Assembly (NCBI RefSeq): GCF_000024345.1
Contig: NC_013729.1
Coordinates: 682,001 to 746,000, forward strand
Source of the DNA: Kribbella flavida DSM 17836
GTDB lineage: Bacteria > Actinomycetota > Actinomycetes > Propionibacteriales > Kribbellaceae
DNA length: 64,000 nucleotides
Direction: 5' to 3'
The notes under the pieces were generated by a model. The model was given only the letters and a program-made list of their open reading frames with translations. It was not told the origin of the DNA and did not search any database. This document shows positions 26,562 to 35,071 of the stretch, in pieces. Every line of letters starts with the position of its first letter. The stretch's first letter is position 1. Both the position numbers and the translations under genes were made by a program.

Positions 26562-27463
26562 CAGTCCTGGCTCTTCGCGCGCTCGGACTCGGCGACGCGC
26601 TCACCGGCGTACCGGCTCTCCGCGGGCTCAAGCGGCTGTACCCGGATCGGTCGCTGGTTCTGGCCGGCTCCGATCCGGTGTCCAGCTGGCTGCAGCGGCT
26701 CGGTGTCGTCGACGAGGTGCTTGCGACGGACGGGCTGGCGGGTCCGCCGCCTGGCCGTTCCGTCGGGCCGCACACCGCCGTCAACCTGCACGGGCGCGGC
26801 CCGCAGAGTCACCGGCTCCTGCTCGACGGATCACCGGACGAGCTGATCGCGCTCGACTGCCCGGACGCCGGCTTCCGCAGTACGACGGTGTGGCGGGCCG
26901 ACGAGCACGAGGTGGAGCGGTGGTGCCGGGTCGTGCGGGATGCCGGCGGCTCCTGCTCACCGGAGGACCTCAGGCTCGACGTGCCGTCCACTCCGTCGGA
27001 TGCCGTCCTGGTGCATCCCGGCGCGGCCAGCGTGGCGAGGCAGTGGCCGCCGGAACGCTGGGTGGCTGTCGTTACCGCGCTGCAGGAGGCGGGACGGCGT
27101 GTGATGGTGACCGGAGGACCGGCCGAGCGTGAGCTGTGTGGGCTGATCAGCAAGCCCACCGGCTGCGAAGACGTCAGTGGTCTCCACGACCTCGATTCTC
27201 TGGCCGAGCTCGTTGCGGGAGCTGCGTTGCTGATCAGCGGGGACACCGGAGTCGCGCATCTCGCGACAGCAGTCGGTACTGCGTCGGTCACCTTGTTCGG
27301 GCCCACGCCACCGCAGTGGTGGGGTCCGGCAATCGACCCGAACCTGCACACCGTGCTCTATCACGGCACAGAGCCGGGCGATCCGCATGCGGACCGCCCG
27401 GACCCGGCACTGCTGAGCATCACGGTGCAGGACGTGCTCGCTGCGGTCAGTCCTCCTGACTGA
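26558..27463 (+). CDS. Family 9 glycosyltransferase (heptosyltransferase-like)
   Basis: This 301-residue GT9 protein starts at GTG 26558 (GTGA overlap). It begins TVLALRALGLGDALTGVPALRGLKR and carries VLVHPGAASVARQWPPERW, VMVTGGPAERELC and LLISGDTGVAHLATAVGTASVTLFGPTPP, the ADP-heptose-binding family motifs. It is the last gene of the + strand glycan operon. Its final 17 bp overlap the end of the convergent epimerase gene. Confidence 0.91.
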   Translation: MTVLALRALGLGDALTGVPALRGLKRLYPDRSLVLAGSDPVSSWLQRLGVVDEVLATDGLAGPPPGRSVGPHTAVNLHGRGPQSHRLLLDGSPDELIALDCPDAGFRSTTVWRADEHEVERWCRVVRDAGGSCSPEDLRLDVPSTPSDAVLVHPGAASVARQWPPERWVAVVTALQEAGRRVMVTGGPAERELCGLISKPTGCEDVSGLHDLDSLAELVAGAALLISGDTGVAHLATAVGTASVTLFGPTPPQWWGPAIDPNLHTVLYHGTEPGDPHADRPDPALLSITVQDVLAAVSPPD

Positions 27464-28400
27464 GGTCCTGCTCCCGGAACCACGCCACAGTCGCGCTGAG
27501 ACCCTCACGCCAATCGATGGCGGGCTTCCAGCTGAGCAGCTCCTCGGCCAGCGCGGTGTCCGGCCGGCGCACGCCCGGGTCGTCCACCGGGCGGTCCACG
27601 AACTCGATCGTCGACCGGGACCCGGTCGCGGCGATCACGTCCTGCGCGATCCGCAGCACGGACCGCTCGTCGGGGTTGCCGATGTTGACCGGTCCGGGGT
27701 GCCCGCTCGCGGCCAGCCGCAGGATGCCGTCCACGGTGTCGTCGACGTGGCAGACCGAGCGGGTCTGGCTGCCGTCGCCGGCCACCGTCAGCGGCTCACC
27801 GGCCAGTCCCTGCCGGATGAAGGTGGGGATCGCGCGGCCGTCGTTCGGGCGCATCCGCGGGCCGTAGGTGTTGAAGATCCGGACGATCGCGGTGTCGACG
27901 CCCTCGGCGCCGCGGTAGGCGGTGGTGAGCGCCTCGGCGTACCGCTTGGACTCGTCGTACACGCCGCGTGGGCCGATCGGGTTCACGTGGCCCCAGTAGT
28001 CCTCGGGCTGCGGGTGCACCTGCGGGTCGCCGTACACCTCGGAGGTGCTGGCCAGCACGAACCGGGCGCCCTTCTCCTTGGCCAGCCCGAGGGCGTGCCA
28101 GGTGCCGATCGCGCCGACCTTGAGGGTCTGGATCGGCAGCCGCAGGTAGTCGATCGGGGAGGCCGGGCTGGCGAAGTGCAGGACCAGGTCCACCGGGCCG
28201 GGGACGTGCACGAACTCGGTCAGGTCGGCTCGGGTCAACGTGAAGGCGGGGTCCTCGAGCAGGTGCGCGACGTTCTCCGGCTTGCCGGTCAGGAAGTTGT
28301 CCAGACAGGTCACCCGGTGACCCTCGCCGAGAAGCCGTTCGCACAGGTGGCTGCCCAGGAACCCGGCACCGCCGGTAACCACCACATGGGAACTCGTCAT
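27447..28400 (-). CDS. NAD-dependent epimerase/dehydratase, UDP-glucuronate decarboxylase-like
   Basis: This 317-residue extended SDR has HVVVTGGAGFLGSHLCERLL, CLDNFLTGKPENV, LHFASPASPIDYLRLPIQT, ASTSEVYGDPQVHPQPE, the catalytic YDESKRYAEAL, and GPRMRPNDGRAIPTF. The pattern matches UDP-xylose synthases (UDP-glucuronate decarboxylases). It converges on the glycan operon and probably provides a pentose donor for it. The ATG at 28398-28400 lies only about 9 bp from a GGGTAC -10-like element, so the mRNA may be leaderless or nearly so. Confidence 0.9.
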   Translation of the reverse strand: MTSSHVVVTGGAGFLGSHLCERLLGEGHRVTCLDNFLTGKPENVAHLLEDPAFTLTRADLTEFVHVPGPVDLVLHFASPASPIDYLRLPIQTLKVGAIGTWHALGLAKEKGARFVLASTSEVYGDPQVHPQPEDYWGHVNPIGPRGVYDESKRYAEALTTAYRGAEGVDTAIVRIFNTYGPRMRPNDGRAIPTFIRQGLAGEPLTVAGDGSQTRSVCHVDDTVDGILRLAASGHPGPVNIGNPDERSVLRIAQDVIAATGSRSTIEFVDRPVDDPGVRRPDTALAEELLSWKPAIDWREGLSATVAWFREQDLSQED

Positions 28401-28408
28401 GCCTGGCG

Positions 28409-28433
28409 GTACCCGGACCACTACCCCGCAAAC
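28409..28433 (-). promoter_or_regulatory. SigB/F-like promoter of epimerase gene
   Basis: On the minus strand GTTT (28433-28430) is followed after 15 bp by GGGTAC (28414-28409). This matches the actinobacterial stress-sigma pattern GNNT-N14-16-GGGTAY. The start codon lies 9 bp downstream, so transcription would begin at or next to the ATG. Confidence 0.5.
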
Positions 28434-28446
28434 GGTTTCTCGCTCG

Positions 28447-28830
28447 TCACAGCAGGGCGGTGACGGCTTCCTCCGCGGACGAGAAGATCTGGAACTGCTG
28501 GCCGAGACCGGTGACGGCCAGCGGCCGGTCGACCGGGCGGCCGACGCCGACCAGCGCCAGCACGATGCCGTGCTGGCCGGCCAGCCGACGGGCCTCGACC
28601 AGGTTGCCCAGACCGGCGGAGCTGCAGAAGGTGACCGCGGAGACGTCGATCAGCACCAGCCGCGCGGGTGGCGCGACCGCGGCCCGGATCGACTCGGAGG
28701 CGAAGTCGGTGGTGGCGATGTCGATCTCGCCGGACAGCCGGACCAGCAGGACGCCGGGGCGCAGTTCTTCGGTGACCGCGTCGAACGCGGTTCTGATCAG
28801 CTCGCCGTCCTGCGACTCCGGCTGGTTCAC
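28447..28830 (-). CDS. STAS-domain anti-sigma factor antagonist
   Basis: This 127-residue STAS protein has LLVRLSGEIDIATTDFASE and the phosphorylation segment VTFCSSAGLGNLVEARR, where the Ser would be phosphorylated by an anti-sigma kinase. The closing part is FSSAEEAVTALL. The start is GTG 28830 behind a GGGGGAGAGA ribosome site. It would act by partner switching. The SigB/F-type sigma factor at 41167 is a possible eventual target, though no kinase gene is visible in the window. Confidence 0.9.
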   Translation of the reverse strand: MNQPESQDGELIRTAFDAVTEELRPGVLLVRLSGEIDIATTDFASESIRAAVAPPARLVLIDVSAVTFCSSAGLGNLVEARRLAGQHGIVLALVGVGRPVDRPLAVTGLGQQFQIFSSAEEAVTALL

Positions 28831-28918
28831 GGCGGTCTCTCCCCCGGGCGGGCCCGTGGACGCCGGGGTCGGTCCTGGCGTGGCGGGTGACAGCCCTGGG
28901 CTCACCGTATGCCGGATT

Positions 28919-28960
28919 GCTCCGGGGTCACAATGGTTGTACGGCCAGTGACCCCGGAGC
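28919..28960 (-). terminator. Long inverted repeat, probable terminator of LVIVD gene
   Basis: A perfect 13-bp stem (28919-28931 with 28948-28960, core TCCGGGGTCAC) encloses a 16-nt loop. It lies 38 bp after the stop of the LVIVD gene on the minus strand and before the STAS gene. No T-run follows, as is common for actinobacterial terminators. Confidence 0.65.
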
Positions 28961-28997
28961 GTGACCGAGCGGGCGGTCCGGCAGGGAGCCGCGAAGC

Positions 28998-30377
28998 TCA
29001 GCCCCAGAACGCCGGCTGGGTCTGCACGTTGAGCTCCTTGAGCTTCACCCGGGCGGCGGAATCGGTTCGCCGGTCCTTGATCCGGAACACGTCGAACCCG
29101 GTCACCGACTCGGTGCCGTAGATCGCGCCGTTGTAGTAGTAGACCGACCAGTACCCGCCGAACGACGCCGGGTTGCGCGGCGGGCGGTCGAAGTACCCGA
29201 TCTCCCGCGGGTGCGCGGAGTCGGTGAAGTCCCAGACCGAGAAGCCGCCCTGGTACCAGGCCTGCACCATGATGTCGCGGCCGCGGACCGGGATCAGCGA
29301 GCCGTTGTGCGAGACACAGTTCTCGTTCGCGGCCTGGTGCCGGTCGATCTTGTAGTAGCTGCGGAAGACCAGCTTGCGCTTCTCGAGGTCGAAGATCGCC
29401 GTCGCGCCCTTGTTCGGGCCGACCTCGGGCGTGCACTCCGCGCCGCCGCCCCCGCCGAGCTCGTCCATGAATACGACCTTGCTGCCGTCGCCGTTGAAGG
29501 TGGCGCCGTGCCAGAAGGAGAAGTTCTCGGCGTTCTGGACCCGGTCGATCACCGTCGGCCGCTCCGGCCGGGAGATGTCCAGCAGCAGACCGTCGCCCAT
29601 GCAGGCGGCGGCCGCGATGTCCCGGGCCGGGAACGCGGTGATGTCGTGGCAGCCGCTGGTCGCGTAGCCGGTCGCGCTGCCCGGGAAGCCGCCGTCGGGG
29701 AACAGCACCGGCGAGGCCACCACGGCGGCCTGCTCCGGATGACGCAGCGGCACCTTGACGATGTCGACCCGGTCGTGCGGCGGCTGGCAGTCGGGGTAGG
29801 TCGCGTTCGGGAAGTACGACGAGTTGTACAGGTAGACCGCGCGCCGCGCCTTGTCCGGGATCAGCGTGTGCGTGTGCGAACCGCACCTGGTCTCCACCGC
29901 CGCGACGTACCGCGGGTTGCGCGGGTCCTTGACGTCGAAGATCTTGATGCCCTCCCAGGACTCCTTGATCGTCGGCGACTGGCTGACGCTCTGGCAGGAG
30001 TTGTCGCTGCGGGAGGAGTCGGTGCTCAGGAACAGCAGGCCGTCGGAGACGCTGATGTCGCTCTGGCTGCCGGGGCAGGAGACCTGGCTGATCAGCTGCG
30101 GGTCGGCGGGATCGGCGATGTCGTAGATCGCGAAACCGGAGTAGTTGCCGACGTAGGCCACCTTGCCGGCGAACGCCATGTCGGTGTTCACCCCGCCGGC
30201 CAGCGGACCGGTCATCGGCTTGCTGGCCAGGTGGGTGATGTTGTCGCTCTTGGCGGCACCGGTCTGCGGTGGCGCCGGGACCTCCGCGGAGGCGGCGCCG
30301 GCCAGACCGGTCAGACCGGTGACCAGGGCGGCGGCGAGGGTGAGACGGGCGAGCGTCCGGGGGCGGCGGTTGCGCAT
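28998..30377 (-). CDS. Secreted LVIVD-repeat beta-propeller protein
   Basis: This 459-residue exported protein has a signal peptide (RRPRTLARLTLAAALVTGL...GAASA, cleavage near residue 31). Repeated propeller blades such as VAYVGNYSGFAIYDIADPADP, GIKIFDVKDPRNPRYV and GFSVWDFTDSAHPREIGYF are LVIVD motifs. Paired cysteines and SHTHTLIPD suggest an extracellular, possibly metal-binding protein. The ATG at 30375-30377 has a GGGAG site. It is divergent from the DUF305 gene with 96 bp between them. Function is unknown for the family. Confidence 0.88.
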   Translation of the reverse strand: MRNRRPRTLARLTLAAALVTGLTGLAGAASAEVPAPPQTGAAKSDNITHLASKPMTGPLAGGVNTDMAFAGKVAYVGNYSGFAIYDIADPADPQLISQVSCPGSQSDISVSDGLLFLSTDSSRSDNSCQSVSQSPTIKESWEGIKIFDVKDPRNPRYVAAVETRCGSHTHTLIPDKARRAVYLYNSSYFPNATYPDCQPPHDRVDIVKVPLRHPEQAAVVASPVLFPDGGFPGSATGYATSGCHDITAFPARDIAAAACMGDGLLLDISRPERPTVIDRVQNAENFSFWHGATFNGDGSKVVFMDELGGGGGAECTPEVGPNKGATAIFDLEKRKLVFRSYYKIDRHQAANENCVSHNGSLIPVRGRDIMVQAWYQGGFSVWDFTDSAHPREIGYFDRPPRNPASFGGYWSVYYYNGAIYGTESVTGFDVFRIKDRRTDSAARVKLKELNVQTQPAFWG

Positions 30378-30473
30378 GCCTGGCTCCCTTTCTTCAGTTG
30401 AAGCGATCGATTGCCCCAGGGTAGGCGTGATAGACACTGTGCGGAAGCGAAATGCCACTGGGAGTGAGGCCTT

Positions 30474-31121
30474 GTGAGGAACTTCCTGCTGCCGCCGGCC
30501 GCCGCCGTGCTGTGCCTGTCCGTGCTCGTGGGCTGCCGCTCGTCAGCCCCCCAAACGGCAGCTCCCGCGCCGGCCCCCTCGGTGCCGGTGATCGTGCCCG
30601 GTACGCCGGGCGGCCCGAACCGGACGCTCGCCACGCTGCCGTCGTCGGCGGTGACCGTCGACCCCGACGACCTGACGTTCCTGGCCGACATGATGATCCA
30701 CCACAGCCAGGCGCTGGTGATGGCCGAGCGGGCCAAGACCGCGGCGGCCGACCAGCGGGTGCGGTCGCTGGCCGAGCGGATCCGGGTCGGCCAGAAACCC
30801 GAGATCGAGGCGATGCGGCAGCTGCTGACCGAGCGCGGCGGCACACCGCCACCGCTGGAGCACGTCGAGCACACCGACCACGGCGACATGCCCGGCATGG
30901 CGACGCCGGCCGAGCTGGCCCGGTTGCTGCAGGCCACCGGCAAGGCCTTCGACACCCAGTTCCTGACCCTGATGATCAAGCACCATGAGGGCGCGGTGGC
31001 GATGAGCGGCCGGGTGATCGAGCACGGGTCCGACCTGCGGGTGGGCGAGCTCGCGCAGGACGTCGGCGTCACGCAGACCAAGGAGATCGCGACCATGCGG
31101 ACACTGCTGAAGGAGTTGTGA
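30474..31121 (+). CDS. DUF305 lipoprotein
   Basis: This 215-residue protein starts at GTG 30474 with a lipoprotein signal (lipobox LVGC, Cys21) and a Pro/Ala linker. The DUF305 four-helix ferritin-like region follows, with two histidine pairs, FLADMMIHHSQALVMAE and LMIKHHEGAVAMS, plus EHVEHTDHGDMPGM between them. Such His/Met-rich secreted proteins are often linked to copper handling; that is inferred. Its stop shares a base with the next gene's ATG. Confidence 0.88.
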   Translation: MRNFLLPPAAAVLCLSVLVGCRSSAPQTAAPAPAPSVPVIVPGTPGGPNRTLATLPSSAVTVDPDDLTFLADMMIHHSQALVMAERAKTAAADQRVRSLAERIRVGQKPEIEAMRQLLTERGGTPPPLEHVEHTDHGDMPGMATPAELARLLQATGKAFDTQFLTLMIKHHEGAVAMSGRVIEHGSDLRVGELAQDVGVTQTKEIATMRTLLKEL

Positions 31122-31864
31122 TGGGCCTGCTCGACGGCAAGGCGGCACTCGTCACCGGCGGCTCGCGCGGCATCGGCGCCGCCGTCGTCCGGCGGCTGGC
31201 CGCGGACGGCGCCGCGGTCACCTTCACCTACGCGGCGTCGGCGCAGGCCGCCGACGAGGTCGTGGCGCAGGTGCGGGAGTCCGGCGGCCGGGCGTACGCC
31301 GTCCGGGCCGACCAGGCGGACATCACCGCGCTGCCGGCGGTTTTCGACGCCGCGGCCGAGCCGGCCGGAGGCCTGGACATCCTGGTCTGCAACGCGGCGC
31401 GGTCGATGGTGAAGCCGATCGCCGAGGTCACCGAGCACGACTACGACCAGCTGCTCGGCACCAACCTCAAGGGCCCGTACTTCGCGATCCAGCGGGCCGG
31501 AGACGTGCTGCGCGACGGCGGCCGGATCATCACCGTCTCCACCCTCAACACCAGCTTCCCGGCCCCCGGCATCTCCCTGTACGCCGGCAGCAAGGGTGGG
31601 CTGGAGCAGATCACCAAGGTCGCCGCCCGCGAGTACGGCGCCCGCGGCATCACCGCCAACATCGTCTCGCCCGGCGCCACCGACACCGACATGTTCCGCG
31701 ACGCGAACCCGCCGGAGGTCGCGGACCTGCTGATCGGCCTGACCGCCCTCGGCCGCGTCGGCGAACCGGGCGACGTCGCCGATGTCGTCGCCTTTCTCGC
31801 CGGACCGGACTCCCACTGGCTCACCGGTCAGAACCTGCGCGCCACCGGCGGCCTGCTGCTGTGA
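31121..31864 (+). CDS. SDR-family oxidoreductase
   Basis: This 247-residue classical SDR resembles 3-oxoacyl-ACP reductases. It has AALVTGGSRGIGAAVVRRL, LVCNAARSMVKP, catalytic TVSTLNTSF and YAGSKGGLEQITKVAAREYG, then ITANIVSPGATDTDMF. ATG 31121 overlaps the DUF305 stop by one base. Its own stop overlaps the GTG of the AlkD-like gene by 4 bp. The substrate is not evident. Confidence 0.9.
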   Translation: MGLLDGKAALVTGGSRGIGAAVVRRLAADGAAVTFTYAASAQAADEVVAQVRESGGRAYAVRADQADITALPAVFDAAAEPAGGLDILVCNAARSMVKPIAEVTEHDYDQLLGTNLKGPYFAIQRAGDVLRDGGRIITVSTLNTSFPAPGISLYAGSKGGLEQITKVAAREYGARGITANIVSPGATDTDMFRDANPPEVADLLIGLTALGRVGEPGDVADVVAFLAGPDSHWLTGQNLRATGGLLL

Positions 31865-32592
31865 CCGCGGTCGGCGATCTGCTGGCGGAGGTGGACGCCG
31901 CCGGGGACCCGGACACCGCCGAGATCCTCGCGCGCTACTTTCAGGTCAAGCCCGGCGGCTACGGCGAGGGCGATCGGTTCATCGGTGTGAAGCTCTCCAC
32001 CATCCGCGCCCTGTTGAAGCCTCACCTGCCCGCCGACCTCCCGCTCGCCGACCTCGAGCAGGCGCTCCACAGCCCAGTTCACGAGCACCGCCTGGCCGTG
32101 CTCTGTGTGCTCGCCTACCGCGCCACCCGCGCCCGCAGACCCCGGACGACGAACCCGGCGGAACTCACCGAGATCCACACTCTCTACCTGCGCAACACCG
32201 CGCGGGTGAACAACTGGGACCTGGTCGACTGTAGCGCCGCGCAGATCGTCGGCGGCTACCTGGCCGACCGCCCGCGCGACGTCCTCCACACCTTGATCCG
32301 GTCACCGCTGATCTGGGACCGCCGGATCGCGCTGATCGCCACCCACCACTTCATCCGCAGCGGCGATGCCACCGACCTCTACGCGCTGGTGCCGCAGGTG
32401 CTGGACGACCCCGAGGACCTCATCCACAAGGCAGCCGGCTGGATGCTCCGCGAAACCGGCGCCCGGGTCTCGTCCACCGACCTCCGCGCCTGGCTCGACC
32501 TGCACGCCCCGTCCATGCCGCGCACCATGCTCCGCTACGCCGTGCAACACTTCCCAGCCGAGGACCGCAAGCACTACCTCACGCTGCGCTAA
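31861..32592 (+). CDS. DNA alkylation repair protein (AlkD-like HEAT repeat)
   Basis: This 243-residue all-helical protein matches the DNA alkylation repair family. Features are FQVKPGGYGEGDRFIGVKLSTIR near residue 30, RVNNWDLVDCSAAQIVG with the conserved Trp/Asp pair, SPLIWDRRIALIATHHFI and HKAAGWMLRETG. The starts and spacing fit AlkD-type glycosylases that remove bulky 3- and 7-alkylpurines. GTG 31861 overlaps the SDR stop. No other repair gene adjoins it. Confidence 0.9.
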   Translation: MTAVGDLLAEVDAAGDPDTAEILARYFQVKPGGYGEGDRFIGVKLSTIRALLKPHLPADLPLADLEQALHSPVHEHRLAVLCVLAYRATRARRPRTTNPAELTEIHTLYLRNTARVNNWDLVDCSAAQIVGGYLADRPRDVLHTLIRSPLIWDRRIALIATHHFIRSGDATDLYALVPQVLDDPEDLIHKAAGWMLRETGARVSSTDLRAWLDLHAPSMPRTMLRYAVQHFPAEDRKHYLTLR

Positions 32593-32674
32593 ACCGCTGC
32601 CCAGTGGCGTATTGATTGCTGTCAGCAACAAATCGCCTGAGATATGTCGACATGTCGGCAGATGCTTGAGGCGG

Positions 32675-34177
32675 TCAGCGGGAGGTGGTTGGGCTGTTGG
32701 ACAGCGGCGGGGCTTCCAGCGCGCAGTGCCGGTGGGCCGTGACCGGTGCCGGCTCCCGCGTGGTGGGCTTGCGGTCGGCCAGTGTGAACCACGCCAGTAC
32801 GGCGCCCGCGACGGCCAGTGCGGCCGAGATCCACAAGGCCATCGCGAAGCCCTGCTCGAAGGCGACGGGATCCCGGTAGGCGTCGCCGGTGATTCCGGCC
32901 GCGAGGGGAATCGCGGCGACCGCCATCAACTGTGCCGAGCGCGCCACGGCGTTGTTCACGCCCGACGCCACTCCGGCATGGTGGTCCTCGACGGAGTCCA
33001 GCACGGTCGCGGTCAGGGGAGCCACCGTGGCGACCAGGCCGATGCCCAGCACGATGATGGACGGCAGTACGGCGGCGAAGTACCCGGCGCCTGGCTCGAT
33101 CCGCAGCATGAGCAGGAATCCGGCGGCCATGAAGAGCGGGCCGACGGTCATCGGGACGCGTGCGCCGATCCGGCTCGACAGGCTGCCCGCATAGCCCGAC
33201 AGGGTGAGCATCAGCAGCGTCATCGGGAGCAGGGCCGCGCCGGCGCTCAGGGCGTCGTACCCGAGCACTGTCTGCAGGTAGACGACCACCAGGAAGGTGG
33301 CGGTGCCCAGGGCGCCGTACACGACGACGGTCACCAGGTTGGCGCCGGTGAAGCGCAGGTTGGCGAAGATGCCCGGCGGCAGCATCGGGTGCGAACTGCG
33401 GCGCTCCACCTCCACGAACGCGACGAGTCCGACCACACCGACGGCCAGTGCAGTGAGCACCATGGGGTCACCGAAGCCCCGCTCGCCTGCGCTGATCAGG
33501 CCGTAGGTCAGGCCTGCGAGTCCGAGGGTGGCCAGCAGGGCTCCGGCGAGGTCGAGCTTGCCGGTGGCGGTCTGGTCGCGGGTGTCCGGCACGTGGCGTA
33601 GTGCCACCAGCACGGTGATCGCGGCGAGCGGGACGTTGATGAGAAAGATCAGCCGCCAGGAGCCGCTGTCGACCAGGCCTCCACCGACGAACGGGCCGAT
33701 GGCCGCGGCGACGGAGGTGAGCCCGGACCAGGCTCCGACCGCTTTGGCCCGGTCGGCGTGCCGGAAGCTGGTTTGCAGTATTGCCAGGCTGCCCGGCGTC
33801 AGCAGTGCGCCGCCGATGCCCTGCAGGACGCGTCCGGCGACCATCACCTCGAGGTTGGGCGCCACCGCGCAGACGATCGACGCCAGCGCGAACCAGACGA
33901 CGCCGACGACGAACAGCCGCCGCCGGCCGAGCCGGTCGCCCAGTGAGCCGCTCAGCAGGATCAGCGAAGCCAGCATCAGCATGTAGCCGTTGATGATCCA
34001 CTGCAGCCCCGCGACGTCGGCGTCGAGATCCTCGCCCATCGCCGGCAGCGCGACATTGACCACCGTGCCGTCCAGGAATGCCATCCCGGAGCCGAGAGCG
34101 GTGGCGGCCAGCACCCACCGCGCTCGCGCCGTACCGAAGGTCAGGCGATCGGCTTCGTCAGGCTGTGTGTCGACCAT
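32675..34177 (-). CDS. MFS transporter, DHA2 (14-TMS) drug efflux type
   Basis: This 500-residue membrane protein has FLDGTVVNVALPAMG (DHA2 motif), WIINGYMLMLASLIL, GSLGDRLGRRRLFVVG (motif A) and motif C GPFVGGGLVDSGSWRLIFLINVPLA. About 14 hydrophobic helices fit an EmrB/QacA-like proton antiporter. ATG 34177 is chosen over GTG 34183. The last 35 residues are hydrophilic. No TetR or MarR regulator adjoins it, so substrate and control are unknown. Confidence 0.93.
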   Translation of the reverse strand: MVDTQPDEADRLTFGTARARWVLAATALGSGMAFLDGTVVNVALPAMGEDLDADVAGLQWIINGYMLMLASLILLSGSLGDRLGRRRLFVVGVVWFALASIVCAVAPNLEVMVAGRVLQGIGGALLTPGSLAILQTSFRHADRAKAVGAWSGLTSVAAAIGPFVGGGLVDSGSWRLIFLINVPLAAITVLVALRHVPDTRDQTATGKLDLAGALLATLGLAGLTYGLISAGERGFGDPMVLTALAVGVVGLVAFVEVERRSSHPMLPPGIFANLRFTGANLVTVVVYGALGTATFLVVVYLQTVLGYDALSAGAALLPMTLLMLTLSGYAGSLSSRIGARVPMTVGPLFMAAGFLLMLRIEPGAGYFAAVLPSIIVLGIGLVATVAPLTATVLDSVEDHHAGVASGVNNAVARSAQLMAVAAIPLAAGITGDAYRDPVAFEQGFAMALWISAALAVAGAVLAWFTLADRKPTTREPAPVTAHRHCALEAPPLSNSPTTSR

Positions 34178-34213
34178 ACGCACAGGCTAGAGCCGGCAGT
34201 TCCCGTCGTGAGG

Positions 34214-34948
34214 TCAGGGATGCAGCGGCAGGTCCAGTTGCAGTACGGCGAGCGCCTGCCCGGCAGGAATGCCCTGCTGGATGCCGAGGCCGGGTGGCTC
34301 GCCTACTGCGCACCTGGGTTCGGCCAGCAGTGGGCAGTTGGCGTTGAGCAGACCGCCGCCCGACACGGTGAGATTGGTGGGCAACGTGGCGTCCGTGGCG
34401 GCGGTCAGCGGGCTGATGACGGCCAGTGCGCGGCCGACGCGTGACGGCAGGCTCCGCGTCGACGAACCGGACAGGCGGTACGTCATCGTCAGTCGGGTGG
34501 CCGCCGAGTCCAGGGGCAGCGTCTGAGCGGACCGGAGAGCGGTCTGCTGCAATGGGACGGGGTCGCCGTCCGCGATGATCCGCAGGCCGGTCGCCGCCGG
34601 CCGGGTGCGCACCATCACCCCTCGCAATTGCTCGCCCGACCGGGGCAACTGCAGTCGCAGCGCGCTGGTGGCGGTGCGCAGCAACACGTCTTCGACCACG
34701 TCGAAGCTGCCGTCTCCTCGTGGCGCGGCGACGAGCCGGATGCCTGGCGCGGTCAGACCCGGACCCTCGGCTGTGGGCGGCGGCTGCACGGGTACGGCGG
34801 TGGCGCTCGCCCGGGGTGCGACCCCTGGACTGGGTGGAGTGGGCCCGCCGGTTTCCGCCGAGCAGGCAGGCGCCGCGCCGAGTGTCACGGTCAGCGTGAC
34901 AACGGTCAGCAGGCGGTGCCCCGCCCGTCGCCTGGTCCCTCCGGACAT
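34214..34948 (-). CDS. Hypothetical lipoprotein
   Basis: I do not recognise this 244-residue protein. It has an Arg-rich N-terminus, a hydrophobic stretch and the lipobox APAC (Cys29), then a Pro/Ala/Thr-rich linker of about 45 residues. The folded part of about 160 residues includes GIRLVAAPRGDGSFDVVEDV and TMTYRLSGSSTRSL. ATG 34948 is preferred; an upstream ATG at 34978 would precede the signal with polar residues. It is divergent from the DUF4397/sortase pair, which suggests a common cell-envelope theme. Confidence 0.7.
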   Translation of the reverse strand: MSGGTRRRAGHRLLTVVTLTVTLGAAPACSAETGGPTPPSPGVAPRASATAVPVQPPPTAEGPGLTAPGIRLVAAPRGDGSFDVVEDVLLRTATSALRLQLPRSGEQLRGVMVRTRPAATGLRIIADGDPVPLQQTALRSAQTLPLDSAATRLTMTYRLSGSSTRSLPSRVGRALAVISPLTAATDATLPTNLTVSGGGLLNANCPLLAEPRCAVGEPPGLGIQQGIPAGQALAVLQLDLPLHP

Positions 34949-35071
34949 CCGGCATCGCCCCCAAGGAGACCCGGCCACTTCCTCTGGTGGCCGGATCGAC
35001 TTTCCGCATACGATACGCCGGAATTAGCCCGTCCAAAGCAATTCCGAATGCATTTCCGAGGGGGACGAAAA

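Noticed and set aside
32593..32674. Short palindromes (TTGCTG-T-CAGCAA, ATGTCGACAT) after the AlkD-like gene
   Set aside because: The stems are only 5-6 bp and not followed by a T-run; too weak to call a terminator or operator.
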